From assembly GCA_013215375.1 (NCBI GenBank), contig JABSRB010000018.1, forward strand, positions 34,693-98,692: a stretch of 64,000 nt of DNA, given 5' to 3'. The notes under the pieces were generated by a model. The model was not told where the DNA came from. It ran no database searches and was given only the letters and a program-made list of their open reading frames with translations. The DNA comes from Oceanospirillaceae bacterium (GTDB lineage: Bacteria > Pseudomonadota > Gammaproteobacteria > Pseudomonadales > Balneatricaceae). Made by a program: the position numbers and the translations under genes. Below, in pieces: positions 35,709 to 45,708 of this stretch. The first letter of the stretch is position 1. Every line of letters begins with the position of its first letter.

Positions 35709-36890
35709 TTAAGATAAGCGTTGTTTGAAATCGTTATAGTCGAATTCTTTAACAATTTTTAGTGCGTCTGTTGTTGAATTCCAGATCGCTAAAGCGGGCA
35801 GTTTAGTGCCGTTAAAGGTGCTGGTTTTAACCATCGTATAATGAGCCATATCTTCGAAGATAAGTCGTTGGCCAATCTCTAGCGGTTGCGCAAAGCTGTA
35901 GTCGTTAATAATATCTCCAGCCAGGCAAGTTAATCCACCGAGTCGATAATTGTACGGGTACTGATCAACTTCGCCCGCACCGGTAATATCAGGTCGGTAG
36001 GGCATTTCTAAAGTGTCGGGCATATGACAAGTGGCCGAAGTATCTAATATAGCTTGTTGGCCGTCACTCTCGATAATATCTAATATTTCAGCGCTGAGAA
36101 TACCGGTGCCGATGGCAATCGCTTCACCGGGCTCTAAATACACTTGCACTTGATATTTTTCAGAAAATTCAACAATGCGGCTAATTAAACCTTCAATATC
36201 ATAACCTGGAGCGGTGATGTGATGACCGCCACCAAAGTTAACCCAATGCATTTGGTGCAGCAGATGACCAAACTTATCTTCAACGGCATCTAGAGTGCGA
36301 CTGAGTTCGGCAAAGCCTTGCTCGCACAAAGTGTGAAAATGTAGGCCGCTGATACCACTGAGATCTTGATTTTGCATATCCGCTAGACGGATGCCTAATC
36401 GAGAACCCGGTGCGCAGGGGTCATAGATAGGTACGCTGCCCTCGGAGTGTTCGGGGTTTATGCGCAAGCCAAAAGCTAAGTTTTCTCGTTTGGCTTTTGC
36501 AGCTTTTATGATTCCCTGAAAGCGTTGCCATTGACCGATGCTGTTAAAGACAATGTGATCGGCAAAGTCCAGTAACTGTAGTAAATCTTGCTGCGAAAAA
36601 GCGGCACTGTATACATGTACCTCTCCAGGGCGATCTAAACTTTGGTATTCATCTCTACCGAGCATCGCCTCATGCAAGCCGCTGGCGCAAGTGCCATCTA
36701 AATAACGGGCGCTAAGCTCACCTAAATCCCACATAGAAAAAGCTTTCAGCGCTGCCAGTACTTTGGCACCACTGCGCTGTGCGACATCTTGCAAGATTAC
36801 TAAGTTTCGCTCAATAGCGACTTGATCGACGACGAAACAGGGTGAGGGTAGGCGTTGCAAGTCTAGTTTGGAAAAGTCGGTAAATTGCAT
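35709..36890 (-). CDS. nspC: carboxynorspermidine/carboxyspermidine decarboxylase
   Basis: PLP-dependent alanine-racemase-fold decarboxylase of 393 residues. The Schiff-base lysine lies in VLAALKAFSMWDLGEL near residue 48. Other family blocks are GLRINPEHSEG, GLHFHTLCEQ, WVNFGGGHHIT and the ATCHMPDTLEMPYRP segment carrying the cross-subunit cysteine. It removes the carboxyl group from carboxyspermidine or carboxynorspermidine made by the upstream dehydrogenase. Confidence 0.93.
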   Translation of the reverse strand: MQFTDFSKLDLQRLPSPCFVVDQVAIERNLVILQDVAQRSGAKVLAALKAFSMWDLGELSARYLDGTCASGLHEAMLGRDEYQSLDRPGEVHVYSAAFSQQDLLQLLDFADHIVFNSIGQWQRFQGIIKAAKAKRENLAFGLRINPEHSEGSVPIYDPCAPGSRLGIRLADMQNQDLSGISGLHFHTLCEQGFAELSRTLDAVEDKFGHLLHQMHWVNFGGGHHITAPGYDIEGLISRIVEFSEKYQVQVYLEPGEAIAIGTGILSAEILDIIESDGQQAILDTSATCHMPDTLEMPYRPDITGAGEVDQYPYNYRLGGLTCLAGDIINDYSFAQPLEIGQRLIFEDMAHYTMVKTSTFNGTKLPALAIWNSTTDALKIVKEFDYNDFKQRLS

Positions 36891-36932
36891 AACATTTTAT
36901 TTCTAGTTTAAAGAAGAAGCTGGCGGTGTTTC

Positions 36933-38165
36933 TCAACAACCGCCCCTGGTGTTCTCGTCTTCTAAGTTAAAAGAATCTAACTCGATCACTTTCCAAGGCA
37001 GGCCGTATTGATTCATATCAGCCATGAATCCATCGGGATCAAACTGTTCAATGTTCCAAACCCCTGGTTTTATCCATTTTCCCTCTAACATTTGTTTGGC
37101 ACCAATCATGGTCGGTACTGCTGTAGTGTAGGAAATGGCTTGGGAGTTAACTTCTTTATAACACTCTTGATGATCGCAAGTGTTGTACAGATAAACGATT
37201 TTCTCACGCCCGTCTTTAATGCCGCGTACTACGGCGCCGATACAGGTTTTACCGACAGTACGCGGGCCCAATGAAGCGGGATCTGGCAGGAGTTTAGCCA
37301 GTAGTTGAATCGGCACAATTTTCTGGCCATTAAAGTCAACTGGCTCAATGCCTAGCATGCCAACATTGCCGAGTACTTCTAAGTGCTTGAGATAGCTGTC
37401 GCCAAAGCTCATCCAAAATTGTGCACGCTTGATGCTCGGGTAGTGCTTGGTAAGAGACTCTAATTCCTCGTGATACATACGATAAATGTCGTAAGTGCCG
37501 ACGCCTTCAGGGCAAGTGAACTTGGCCTTTTTTGACATGGCGGGGGTAGTGATAAACTCACCATTTTCCCAGTGGCGACACTCTGCAGTCACTTCACGAA
37601 TATTGATCTCTGGGTTGAAGTTAGTAGCAAAGGGGTAGCCGTGATCGCCGCCGTTAACATCGATGATGTCTAATTCGTGAATTTCATCGAAGTAGTGCTT
37701 GGCTAGATAAGCGGTGAACATATTGGTAGCACCTGGATCAAAACCGCTACCTAAAAGCGCGGTTAAGCCTGCTTTTTCAAATTTTTCTTGATAGGCCCAC
37801 TGCCACTTGTACTCAAACTTGGCGGTTTCTAAAGGCTCGTAATTGGCAGTGTCCATGTAGTGAACACCCGCTGCTAAACAGGCATCCATGATAGTGAGAT
37901 CTTGATACGGAAGGGCGACGTTGATCACCAGCTCAGGTTGCTCTGCTTTTAATAAACGAGTTAGCTCTGGAACGTTATCGGCATCAACTTGGGAGGTGCG
38001 GATGATTTGGCCGGTTTTTTCTTTGACTAATGCGGCAATAGCATCACACTTAGATAAGGTGCGACTGGCCAGTAAAATGTCGCTAAAAACGTGGGCGACT
38101 TGTGCGCACTTTTGTACAACAACACCGCCGACACCGCCGGCTCCAATGATAATAACTTTGGACAT
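36933..38165 (-). CDS. carboxynorspermidine/carboxyspermidine dehydrogenase
   Basis: Saccharopine-dehydrogenase-family protein of 410 residues. It starts with the Rossmann motif VIIGAGGVGGVVVQKCA. Other features are GVHYMDTANYEPLE, LGSGFDPGATNMFTAY and DVNGGDHGYPFATNFNPEINIRE. With speA and nspC beside it, it most likely condenses putrescine (or diaminopropane) with aspartate semialdehyde. Lysine catabolism is the alternative for this family, but the neighbours argue against it. Confidence 0.9.
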   Translation of the reverse strand: MSKVIIIGAGGVGGVVVQKCAQVAHVFSDILLASRTLSKCDAIAALVKEKTGQIIRTSQVDADNVPELTRLLKAEQPELVINVALPYQDLTIMDACLAAGVHYMDTANYEPLETAKFEYKWQWAYQEKFEKAGLTALLGSGFDPGATNMFTAYLAKHYFDEIHELDIIDVNGGDHGYPFATNFNPEINIREVTAECRHWENGEFITTPAMSKKAKFTCPEGVGTYDIYRMYHEELESLTKHYPSIKRAQFWMSFGDSYLKHLEVLGNVGMLGIEPVDFNGQKIVPIQLLAKLLPDPASLGPRTVGKTCIGAVVRGIKDGREKIVYLYNTCDHQECYKEVNSQAISYTTAVPTMIGAKQMLEGKWIKPGVWNIEQFDPDGFMADMNQYGLPWKVIELDSFNLEDENTRGGC

Positions 38166-38193
38166 GGTAAATACCTTTATTTAAATTTTTTAA

Positions 38194-40140
38194 TCAATGT
38201 TGTTCGCGTTCGAAGTAAGTATAGCCCTGTAAGCTATCTTTGAATGCACGCAGCATTGTTTGGCGCTGGGAGGCGTTAATTTTTTTATCGCGCACCGCTT
38301 GCTCCGCGGTACGTCTAAATTGTTCAAGCATTTGTTTGGGGTCGTATTCAACATAGCTGAGTACATCGGCAATACTGTCACCTTGGAATTCACGTACAAA
38401 ATCAAAGCTGGCATCTGCATTGATTTTAACACTGACCACGTTAGTGTCGCCAAATAAGTTGTGTAGATCGCCTAGTGTCTCCTGGTAAGCACCGACTAGA
38501 AATACCCCAATATAATATTCTTCACCTTGATTCAACGCGTGCAGCGGTAATGTGTTGCGTATTCCTTGAGGGGAGATGAATCTATCGATTTTGCCATCGC
38601 AGTCGCAGGTAATATCAGCAATGATTGCCTCTCGAGTGGGCTGTTCATCTAAGCGATGAATTGGCATAACAGGGAACACTTGGTCGATCGCCCATATATC
38701 TGGCAAAGACTGGAATAAACTGAAGTTGCCGTAGTAAATATCACATAATAACTCAGGTAAATTGGCAAGCTCAGGGGGTACTCTATCGATGTTTTTTAAA
38801 ATCTTGGCAATTTTATCCAGCACTGAAAGGGTGATGTTATCGGCCAGCGCGCGATCTCTAAGGCCTACTTGGCCACGTCGGAACAACTCTCTAATTTCAT
38901 CACGATAATAAAGTGCATCGTTATAACACTCTTGAAAATTAGTCGAATTGACATCGGTGTCGACACTAAACAAGTTGTGTAATGTTTCGTGAGCGCTCTC
39001 TTCTAAAGCCTGGGGCAGAGGTTGTGGTTCATGGTTTCGTACATCTAACACATTGAAGACTAACAGCGATGAATAGGCGACGGTAGCACGGCCCGATTCA
39101 GTGATGATAGTTGGATGAGTGATCTGTAAAGGATCAAGGCTCTCGGCAATAGTTTCAACTATGTTGACGCAATACTCATCTAACTGGTAGTTCATGCTGT
39201 GGGTGCTGTTGGTACGTGCCCCTTCATAATCGACCGCTAAACCACCGCCTAAATCTAGGTAACCCATAGGCGCGCCCTCGTTGATGAGACCAGTATAAAA
39301 GCGACAGGCCTCTAATACACCACTGCGAATATTACGGATGTTGGGGATTTGCGAGCCCAAGTGGCAATGTAATAACTGCAGGCAATCTAACATCTTGGCG
39401 TCTTTGAGTTGTTCAACAACATCGAGCAGAGCGCTGGTGGATAGGCCGAAAATAGAGCGATCACCACTGTTTTCATTCCAGTGTCCATCGACGATCACTG
39501 ACGATTTAATACGTGCGCCTATAAATGGTTTAATGCCAAGTGCTGCAGAGCGCTCTAAAATAATCGGTAACTCCGTGGGTGTTTCCAATACAAAAAAGCA
39601 GCGTATGCCCAATTGGGTGGCATACAGGCCAAGGTCCACAAACTCAGCATCCTTATAGCCGTTGCAAATAATCAAGCTATTATGATCACGCAATTGTGAG
39701 AGGGCGATTATTAGCTCAGCTTTAGAACCGGCCTCTAAACCATGGTTAAAACGTTGTCCAAAATCGGCGATTTCTTCAATCACATGACACTGCTGGTTTA
39801 CTTTAATCGGGAATACGCCGCGGTATTTTCCCTTATATTGAGCTGCGTCGATCGCTCGTAAAAAGGCTTCATTAAGCTCTTTTATACGTTGATCAAGAAC
39901 ATTTTCTATGCGAAGAATGGTGGGCATTTCTAAACCGCGTTCTTTCATGCCATTGATGATATCTAATAGTGAAACGCTGTTATTTTGTTGGTCGTTTTGT
40001 ACCACAACTTGGACTTCGCCACGCTCGGAAATATTGAAGTACCCCGCCCCCCATTGATTGACCGCGTATAAGTTTTCGCTATCGGCTACACTCCATTTTT
40101 TGGAGGTTTCACTTTGGTTGGTTAGATCAGATATTGGCAT
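38194..40140 (-). CDS. speA: biosynthetic arginine decarboxylase
   Basis: Makes agmatine from arginine. The 648-residue PLP enzyme has the fold III alanine-racemase-like domain with the PLP lysine in RGVFPIKVNQQ, followed by GLEAGSKAELIIAL, CHLGSQIPNIR and LDLGGGLAVDYEG. C-terminal blocks include ITCDCDGKIDRF. Its length is close to E. coli SpeA. First gene of the operon speA-dehydrogenase-nspC-speB, 28 bases ahead of the second gene. Confidence 0.96.
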   Translation of the reverse strand: MPISDLTNQSETSKKWSVADSENLYAVNQWGAGYFNISERGEVQVVVQNDQQNNSVSLLDIINGMKERGLEMPTILRIENVLDQRIKELNEAFLRAIDAAQYKGKYRGVFPIKVNQQCHVIEEIADFGQRFNHGLEAGSKAELIIALSQLRDHNSLIICNGYKDAEFVDLGLYATQLGIRCFFVLETPTELPIILERSAALGIKPFIGARIKSSVIVDGHWNENSGDRSIFGLSTSALLDVVEQLKDAKMLDCLQLLHCHLGSQIPNIRNIRSGVLEACRFYTGLINEGAPMGYLDLGGGLAVDYEGARTNSTHSMNYQLDEYCVNIVETIAESLDPLQITHPTIITESGRATVAYSSLLVFNVLDVRNHEPQPLPQALEESAHETLHNLFSVDTDVNSTNFQECYNDALYYRDEIRELFRRGQVGLRDRALADNITLSVLDKIAKILKNIDRVPPELANLPELLCDIYYGNFSLFQSLPDIWAIDQVFPVMPIHRLDEQPTREAIIADITCDCDGKIDRFISPQGIRNTLPLHALNQGEEYYIGVFLVGAYQETLGDLHNLFGDTNVVSVKINADASFDFVREFQGDSIADVLSYVEYDPKQMLEQFRRTAEQAVRDKKINASQRQTMLRAFKDSLQGYTYFEREQH

Positions 40141-40560
40141 AGATAATGGGTCTACATTGATAAATTAAGTAAGGGATAGCAGCGTTGGATAGCCAATTTT
40201 TAGGAAGGTTAAATCGGCACCAAGCAAAGATAAAAATGCATGTAAGCAAGCGCCAATTATCCATTTATTTTTGAAAATATCAAATATCTTAAAAATATTT
40301 CGGCTTAATTAATAATGTTTTTAGTTAGTGGCAAGGATCAATCGTAGAAGTTGTATGTATGTTGCAGGAATGGGGCTTCCTAATGGTTAATATCTAAACT
40401 GACTCTTTTTAGCCACAAGAAAATAAAATATTTATACTGAAGTGTTACCTATAGGTGATTTGATTTAATGTTACAAAACTTTTGCCTTTGAATTAATCAT
40501 CTGGACTGATATAGTGAGCTGCAGTAAGGACTGCTATGTTCACAATTATAAAATAAAAAC
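40141..40560. other. intergenic region between divergent speA and the histidine kinase
   Basis: A 420-base AT-rich gap. The only structure I note is a small GCAGT-AAGG-ACTGC hairpin near 40524 and a 10-bp palindrome ACCTATAGGT near 40448. No supportable gene or recognised riboswitch. Confidence 0.5.
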
Positions 40561-40626
40561 ATGAAGTTAGTACAAAAAAGAAGGATTTTGTCTGTACTAG
40601 ATAAACTGGACCGCAAGGACCTTAGT

Positions 40627-42306
40627 ATGAAGACAATGAGTTTTTTTTCGACTGACGCTGAATTTAAACTGCCTAAATCAATCGTTTACTCCACACTAGC
40701 AATTTGTATCATCCCGATGTTATTGCAGCTTAGTGGTATTGATTTTGGTAATTCCACTCACTCAGACGTTTTGCCTGGTGATGCGGTCACCCTGGATCAA
40801 ATGTTTTATCGCTTAGCGGGCGGTTTTACCCATGCCCTGCTTGAGTGGACTGCCTTTTGTGCGGCCATATTTGTGGTGCTATTAAGTTTCTGTCACTACT
40901 CTATCACTAAAGATGTCACCACTCCTGTTATCGGCGTTGCGCTATTTTGTGCAGGTGCTATGGATGCTTTTCATACGTTAGCGGCAACTAGACTAGTATC
41001 AGCGGTTGCTGAAAATACCGACCTAATCCCTTTTACTTGGGCGTTATCCCGAGTGTTTAATGCGCTGATAATGATTATCGGCGTGGGCATATTTCTGCGC
41101 CGAGACAAAATCAAACCCCAAAAAGGCATGTTATTTATAGTGATGGCTAGTTTAGCTTTTTCCGCTATTGGCTATCTACTCATTCATCTTGCAGCAACGA
41201 GTGAGAGCTTGCCGCAGACGCAATTTCCCGATGCCTTTATTCGCAGGCCCTACGATATAGTGCCGCTAATATTGTTTATCATTGCTGGGCTAGTGATCTA
41301 TCCGGTCTTTTTAAAGCGTTATCCCAGTATTTTTGCTTCCGCTCTACTGCTCAGTGCCTTACCAGAAATAGCCGTTGAAGCGCATATGGCTTTTGGCTCG
41401 CAACGTTTGTTTGATAGTGATTTCAACGTGGCGCATTTCTTGAAAATCATCGCCTATGTTGTACCTCTCAGTGGGCTGGTGCTCGATTACATCATTACCT
41501 ATAAAAAACAAAAAACTAACCACCAATTGTTACTCAAAGCGCATGAGACATTAAATGTAAAAGCGTTAGAAATGAAAAAGCTAAATTTAAGATTGAGCCA
41601 ATCAAACAGTGAACTAGAGAAGTTTGCCTACATAGCCTCCCACGATTTGCAGGAACCGCTGCGAAAAATACAGGCGTTTGGGGATAGATTACATTCCAAT
41701 CTTGATAAAAACACTAATGAAAAAGCGTTAGATTATATTGCTCGAATGCAAAGCTCATCCACTAGAATGCGGCAATTAATCGATGATTTATTATTGTTTT
41801 CTCGACTGGGAAATCAAGAATATAAATTTAGAGTAGTCAATTTAGAGACCGTAATTGCACGAGTGCAAGATGATTTACAGCTGTTGATCACAGAGAAACA
41901 GGCCAAGATCGAAGTGCGCTCTTTGCCCAAAGTAATGGGAGACGCTAGTAAGCTATATCAAGTATTTTTGAACTTGCTGAATAATTCACTGAAATTTTCC
42001 AGGCAAGGTGTATTACCTGAAATAATCATCAGCTGCGAAGCCGTGGTTGAAGATGATCAACACTGGTGGAAAATATCAATTCAAGACAACGGTATTGGCT
42101 TTGATGAGACCTACCGCGATAAAATTTTTGAAGTATTTCAAAGGCTACACGGTCGCAGTAAATATGAAGGTACCGGGATAGGCTTGGCAATTTGTAAAAA
42201 AATAATAGAGAAGCACAATGGTAATATTACGGTGCAATCGCAATCCGATCGCGGTAGCTGTTTTATCTTGTGGTTAGAGCAAATGAGGAAAGAAGATGAA
42301 AGATAA
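40627..42306 (+). CDS. membrane-bound sensor histidine kinase with MASE-type sensor
   Basis: About 559 residues from the ATG at 40627, which has AAGGA 7 bases upstream. The in-frame ATG at 40561 lacks such a box. The N-terminal half (about 20-290) has some eight hydrophobic segments resembling a MASE3-type integral sensor domain. The C-terminal half is a kinase: H box ASHDLQEPLRK with H339, N box FLNLLNNSLKFSR, and G boxes DNGIGF and GTGIGLAICKKI. The signal is unknown. Its 3' end overlaps the next gene, a lone receiver, by 11 bases. Confidence 0.85.
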   Translation: MKTMSFFSTDAEFKLPKSIVYSTLAICIIPMLLQLSGIDFGNSTHSDVLPGDAVTLDQMFYRLAGGFTHALLEWTAFCAAIFVVLLSFCHYSITKDVTTPVIGVALFCAGAMDAFHTLAATRLVSAVAENTDLIPFTWALSRVFNALIMIIGVGIFLRRDKIKPQKGMLFIVMASLAFSAIGYLLIHLAATSESLPQTQFPDAFIRRPYDIVPLILFIIAGLVIYPVFLKRYPSIFASALLLSALPEIAVEAHMAFGSQRLFDSDFNVAHFLKIIAYVVPLSGLVLDYIITYKKQKTNHQLLLKAHETLNVKALEMKKLNLRLSQSNSELEKFAYIASHDLQEPLRKIQAFGDRLHSNLDKNTNEKALDYIARMQSSSTRMRQLIDDLLLFSRLGNQEYKFRVVNLETVIARVQDDLQLLITEKQAKIEVRSLPKVMGDASKLYQVFLNLLNNSLKFSRQGVLPEIIISCEAVVEDDQHWWKISIQDNGIGFDETYRDKIFEVFQRLHGRSKYEGTGIGLAICKKIIEKHNGNITVQSQSDRGSCFILWLEQMRKEDER

Positions 42307-42745
42307 TTTAGTCACTATCCATATGTGTGATGATGACCCCGATGATCAATTACTGGTTTCTGATGCACTGCTTGAGGCAAGATTGGGGAATCCTATCGAT
42401 TTTACGCAAAACGGTTTGGAGCTTTTACAATACCTTAGGCGCGAGGGGGAATTTAGTCACTTAGAGGGGCAGCCACTGCCTGGGTTGATTTTACTAGATT
42501 TAAATATGCCGGTAATGGATGGCCGCGAAGTTTTAAAAGAGCTGAAAAATGATGAGGTTTTTAAATCAATACCTATAGTAGTACTCACGACTTCTAAGGC
42601 GGAAGAAGATATCGCAAAATCTTATAATATGGGGGTTAACTCTTTTATTATTAAACCAATCTCTTTTGATAGTTTAGTCGAGATGGTGAAGTCTATGACC
42701 AATTATTGGTTCCATATAGTTTCGCTTCCCAATAGCTCTCAATAA
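42296..42745 (+). CDS. single-domain response regulator (Rcp1-like receiver)
   Basis: A 149-residue receiver domain with no output domain. The acidic pocket is CDDDPDD, the phosphoacceptor is D68 in LLDLNMP, and the conserved VVLTTSKAEEDI and IIKPISF (Lys) motifs are present. It belongs to the type often paired with phytochrome-like or bacteriophytochrome-style kinases. It overlaps the kinase gene and probably relays phosphate to the following REC-GGDEF-EAL protein or acts by protein contact. Confidence 0.88.
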   Translation: MKDNLVTIHMCDDDPDDQLLVSDALLEARLGNPIDFTQNGLELLQYLRREGEFSHLEGQPLPGLILLDLNMPVMDGREVLKELKNDEVFKSIPIVVLTTSKAEEDIAKSYNMGVNSFIIKPISFDSLVEMVKSMTNYWFHIVSLPNSSQ

Positions 42746-42758
42746 TTTTTGGCAACCT

Positions 42759-44438
42759 ATGAAAAATAATTATTCTAGTATGGCTGTACTCATTGTCGAA
42801 GACGATGAAGATGATTATATCCTCCTTAAAGAGTTATTGGAGGATGCGATAGGTGACCTTGGAAAAATTGATTGGGCAGATGACATTAGCAGTGCGACCG
42901 AATTAATTCAAAAAAATGATCACCAAATGTACTTTATCGATAATCGTCTTGGTGCTGAGCTTGGATTAGATTTAATTGTTTTGATTAAGCAAAAATACGA
43001 GACGGCTCCGCCTATTATTATGTTGTCGGGTGTCGATGACAGGCGCACCGATTTAAAGGCGATGAACAACGGTGCCGATGATTATTTGATTAAGAGCCAG
43101 CTTAGCCCGCCACTATTAGAGCGCACTATTCGCTATATTTTTAAAAGTAAAAGTTTTGAAGCGAAGCTGGCTAGGCTAGCGCATTTTGATAGTTTAACGG
43201 GTCTCTATAACCGCAGTATCTTTAATGAGTTATTGAATAAAACCATTGAGCAAAGTAAAAGATCAGCGCAAAGATTTGCTTTAGTGACTATTGATTTAGA
43301 CAATTTTAAGTACATTAATGACAACTATGGTCACCCCGCGGGAGATTTGCTGTTAACCAAAGTGGCCAGAAGGCTCAAACACACTGTACGCGGTGCTGAT
43401 ATAGCGGCCCGTTTAGGCGGGGATGAATTTTCATTAGTTTTAAAGGATGTGGGTGAGAACAGTGATTTTGTTAAGTTAATCAATAATATAATGGCTGTTT
43501 TCGATAAGCCGGTACAAGTGTTAGGCAATGAGATTCATACGACTATAAGTGCTGGTATTGCCATATTTCCAAACGATGCGTCAGTGAGTAGTGAGCTAAT
43601 AGAGCACAGTGACAGGGCGATGTATCAAGCCAAAAATAATGGCAAGAACACTTACAGTTTTTACAATCAAGAGCTCCATCAGCAGGCGAAGTTTAGGCAC
43701 AGCATTGAGTTAAAGCTTTCATGTGCCATAGAGCAAGACAAACTACTATTGTATTACCAGCCCATTCTAGATATGGCGACACAACAGATCATTTCTTACG
43801 AGGCGCTGTTGCGCTGGAAAGATGAGCAGGGAGATTTTTATAATACTGAGGAGGTGATTGCTATTGCCGAGCAGGGCCCATTAATATTGGAGCTTGGGCG
43901 CTGGGTATTTGATACTGCTTGTCAGCAATTGATGCGCTGGCAGCAACAGCAGCAATTCCTCGGAAAAATAGCCATTAATGTCTCTGCGAAACAATTTAAC
44001 AACCCTGTTTTTACTGAGCATGTTGTAAAAACATTGGCCCAATATCCGCAATTAACTAACAAAATAATTTTTGAAATTACCGAGCGTACCTTACTGGAAA
44101 GCCAGCCGCACATCATTAAATTACTGGAGAGTTTGGTGGCATTAGGTTGTGAGTTTTCACTGGATGATTTTGGTACCGGTCACGCCTCAATCTCGTACTT
44201 GCGAGCTTTCCCTATGCAAATAATTAAAATTGATAAATCAATTGTGCAGCAAGTATTGGGGAAAAATAAAGAGATGGCGTTATGCAAGGCGATTATCGCC
44301 ATGGGCAAAGCGTTGGATATTCAAGTTGTGGCGGAGGGGATAGAAGATAAAGCCGTTGCAAAGCAGCTTAAGGTTTTAGGCTGTCCGCAGGCGCAAGGCT
44401 ATTATTACTCAAGGCCTAAGGCAGCAGATCAGCTGTAA
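42759..44438 (+). CDS. REC-GGDEF-EAL cyclic-di-GMP protein
   Basis: A 559-residue protein in three parts. Receiver (about 1-125): VEDDEDD pocket and D61 in FIDNRLG. GGDEF (about 140-295): intact RLGGDEF with the inhibitory RxxD site RGAD placed 5 residues upstream. EAL (about 315-555): intact YEALLRW, FEITERTLL, LDDFGTGHASISYL and VAEGIED. Both catalytic motifs look complete, so it may both make and break c-di-GMP. It is 13 bases after the lone receiver, probably the output of the three-gene module. Confidence 0.93.
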   Translation: MKNNYSSMAVLIVEDDEDDYILLKELLEDAIGDLGKIDWADDISSATELIQKNDHQMYFIDNRLGAELGLDLIVLIKQKYETAPPIIMLSGVDDRRTDLKAMNNGADDYLIKSQLSPPLLERTIRYIFKSKSFEAKLARLAHFDSLTGLYNRSIFNELLNKTIEQSKRSAQRFALVTIDLDNFKYINDNYGHPAGDLLLTKVARRLKHTVRGADIAARLGGDEFSLVLKDVGENSDFVKLINNIMAVFDKPVQVLGNEIHTTISAGIAIFPNDASVSSELIEHSDRAMYQAKNNGKNTYSFYNQELHQQAKFRHSIELKLSCAIEQDKLLLYYQPILDMATQQIISYEALLRWKDEQGDFYNTEEVIAIAEQGPLILELGRWVFDTACQQLMRWQQQQQFLGKIAINVSAKQFNNPVFTEHVVKTLAQYPQLTNKIIFEITERTLLESQPHIIKLLESLVALGCEFSLDDFGTGHASISYLRAFPMQIIKIDKSIVQQVLGKNKEMALCKAIIAMGKALDIQVVAEGIEDKAVAKQLKVLGCPQAQGYYYSRPKAADQL

Positions 44439-44482
44439 ACTAGCCAAAGACTAAAATACTGCTGATCTAGCATAGCGCCTTT

Positions 44483-45706
44483 TTATATGACTTTAGCGGT
44501 GCTTTGCTCAGGCTCATTTAGATCAACACTAAAATGCTTTCCCAACAGAGCGTGATAAAAATTATTATCATTGAGAATGCCCACAACTTTGTCACGCAGT
44601 GCCAAAATGATGGGTAATCCCGTGTGATGTTTGATCTCTATTGCGCGACGCATATTGATATCCGGTGGAGCAAGAGTGATTGCATGCGGATTTAAACTTG
44701 AAATATCTTGATCATCAGGGCAGTACTGCATGCTAAGTTCGAGAGTATTTGCCGTTATTCGCACCAGCTGTTGATGATTATCTAAGAGTAATTTAATGTT
44801 CTGCTTAGGGTCAATGTGCAAACCTTGCTCGTCTTCAAACAACTCTGCAATGGGTGTCATTAATGAGTGCCCTTTAAGCACATTAAGCGGATTGGTGTGC
44901 GCCACAAAATCTTGCACGTAGGCGTTAGCAGGGTTTAAAACAATCTCTTCTGGTATATCGTACTGAATGATTTTGGCGGATTCCATAATGCCAATCTTGC
45001 TACCGATTTTAAGTGCCTCATCTAAATCATGGCTGACAAAGACAATGGTTTTTTGCATGTTTTGCTGCAACTCTATTAACTCATCTTGCAGCTGAGTGCG
45101 TATTAAAGGATCTAGTGCCGAGAAAGGCTCATCCATCAGTAGTATGTCGGTGTCCATTGCAAATGCTCTCGCGAGTCCCACCCTCTGTTGCATACCACCA
45201 GATAACTGGTTAGGTAGTTTGTCTGCCCATTTATCTAAGCCTACTAATTTTAGCTGATGCATGGCTTTGACGTGGCGCTCTTTTTTACTCATACCCTGCA
45301 TTTCAAGGCCAAAAGCTACATTGTCCAAGACATTGAGCCAGGGCATTAAGGCAAAATTTTGAAATACCATGGAAATTCGTTTGCTGCGCATGTGCATCAA
45401 AGTCGCACTGTCACAGTTTGCCATGTCGACCATTTTCTCGCCGTCACGGACCAGTATCTTGCCGCGACTGGTTTCGTTAAGGCCATTAATGGCGCGTAAT
45501 AAACTTGATTTTCCGGAACCTGAAAGGCCCATTAATACACAAATTTCACCGGCTTTAATTTCGATACTGGCATTGTGCACACCGACAGTATCACCGGTTT
45601 TATCTATTATTTGTTGGCGGTTTTTACCGTCATCTAACATAGCCAATGACTTTTGTGTGTTGCTACCAAAGATGACATCGACGTTTTGAATACTGATCGC
45701 GCTCAT
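44483..45706 (-). CDS. choV: choline/glycine betaine ABC transporter ATPase (ProV/ChoV type)
   Basis: A 407-residue ABC ATPase of the quaternary-amine uptake family. Walker A is GLSGSGKSSLLRAI, the signature is LSGGMQQRVGLARAFA and Walker B is ILLMDEPFSALDP. The extra C-terminal part has CBS-like sequence (ALRDKVVGILNDNNFYHALLGK), often linked to ionic-strength sensing in this family. Three bases separate it from the permease gene. Choline rather than proline betaine as main substrate is inferred from the adjoining bet genes. Confidence 0.9.
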   Translation of the reverse strand: MSAISIQNVDVIFGSNTQKSLAMLDDGKNRQQIIDKTGDTVGVHNASIEIKAGEICVLMGLSGSGKSSLLRAINGLNETSRGKILVRDGEKMVDMANCDSATLMHMRSKRISMVFQNFALMPWLNVLDNVAFGLEMQGMSKKERHVKAMHQLKLVGLDKWADKLPNQLSGGMQQRVGLARAFAMDTDILLMDEPFSALDPLIRTQLQDELIELQQNMQKTIVFVSHDLDEALKIGSKIGIMESAKIIQYDIPEEIVLNPANAYVQDFVAHTNPLNVLKGHSLMTPIAELFEDEQGLHIDPKQNIKLLLDNHQQLVRITANTLELSMQYCPDDQDISSLNPHAITLAPPDINMRRAIEIKHHTGLPIILALRDKVVGILNDNNFYHALLGKHFSVDLNEPEQSTAKVI

Positions 45707-45708
45707 GA

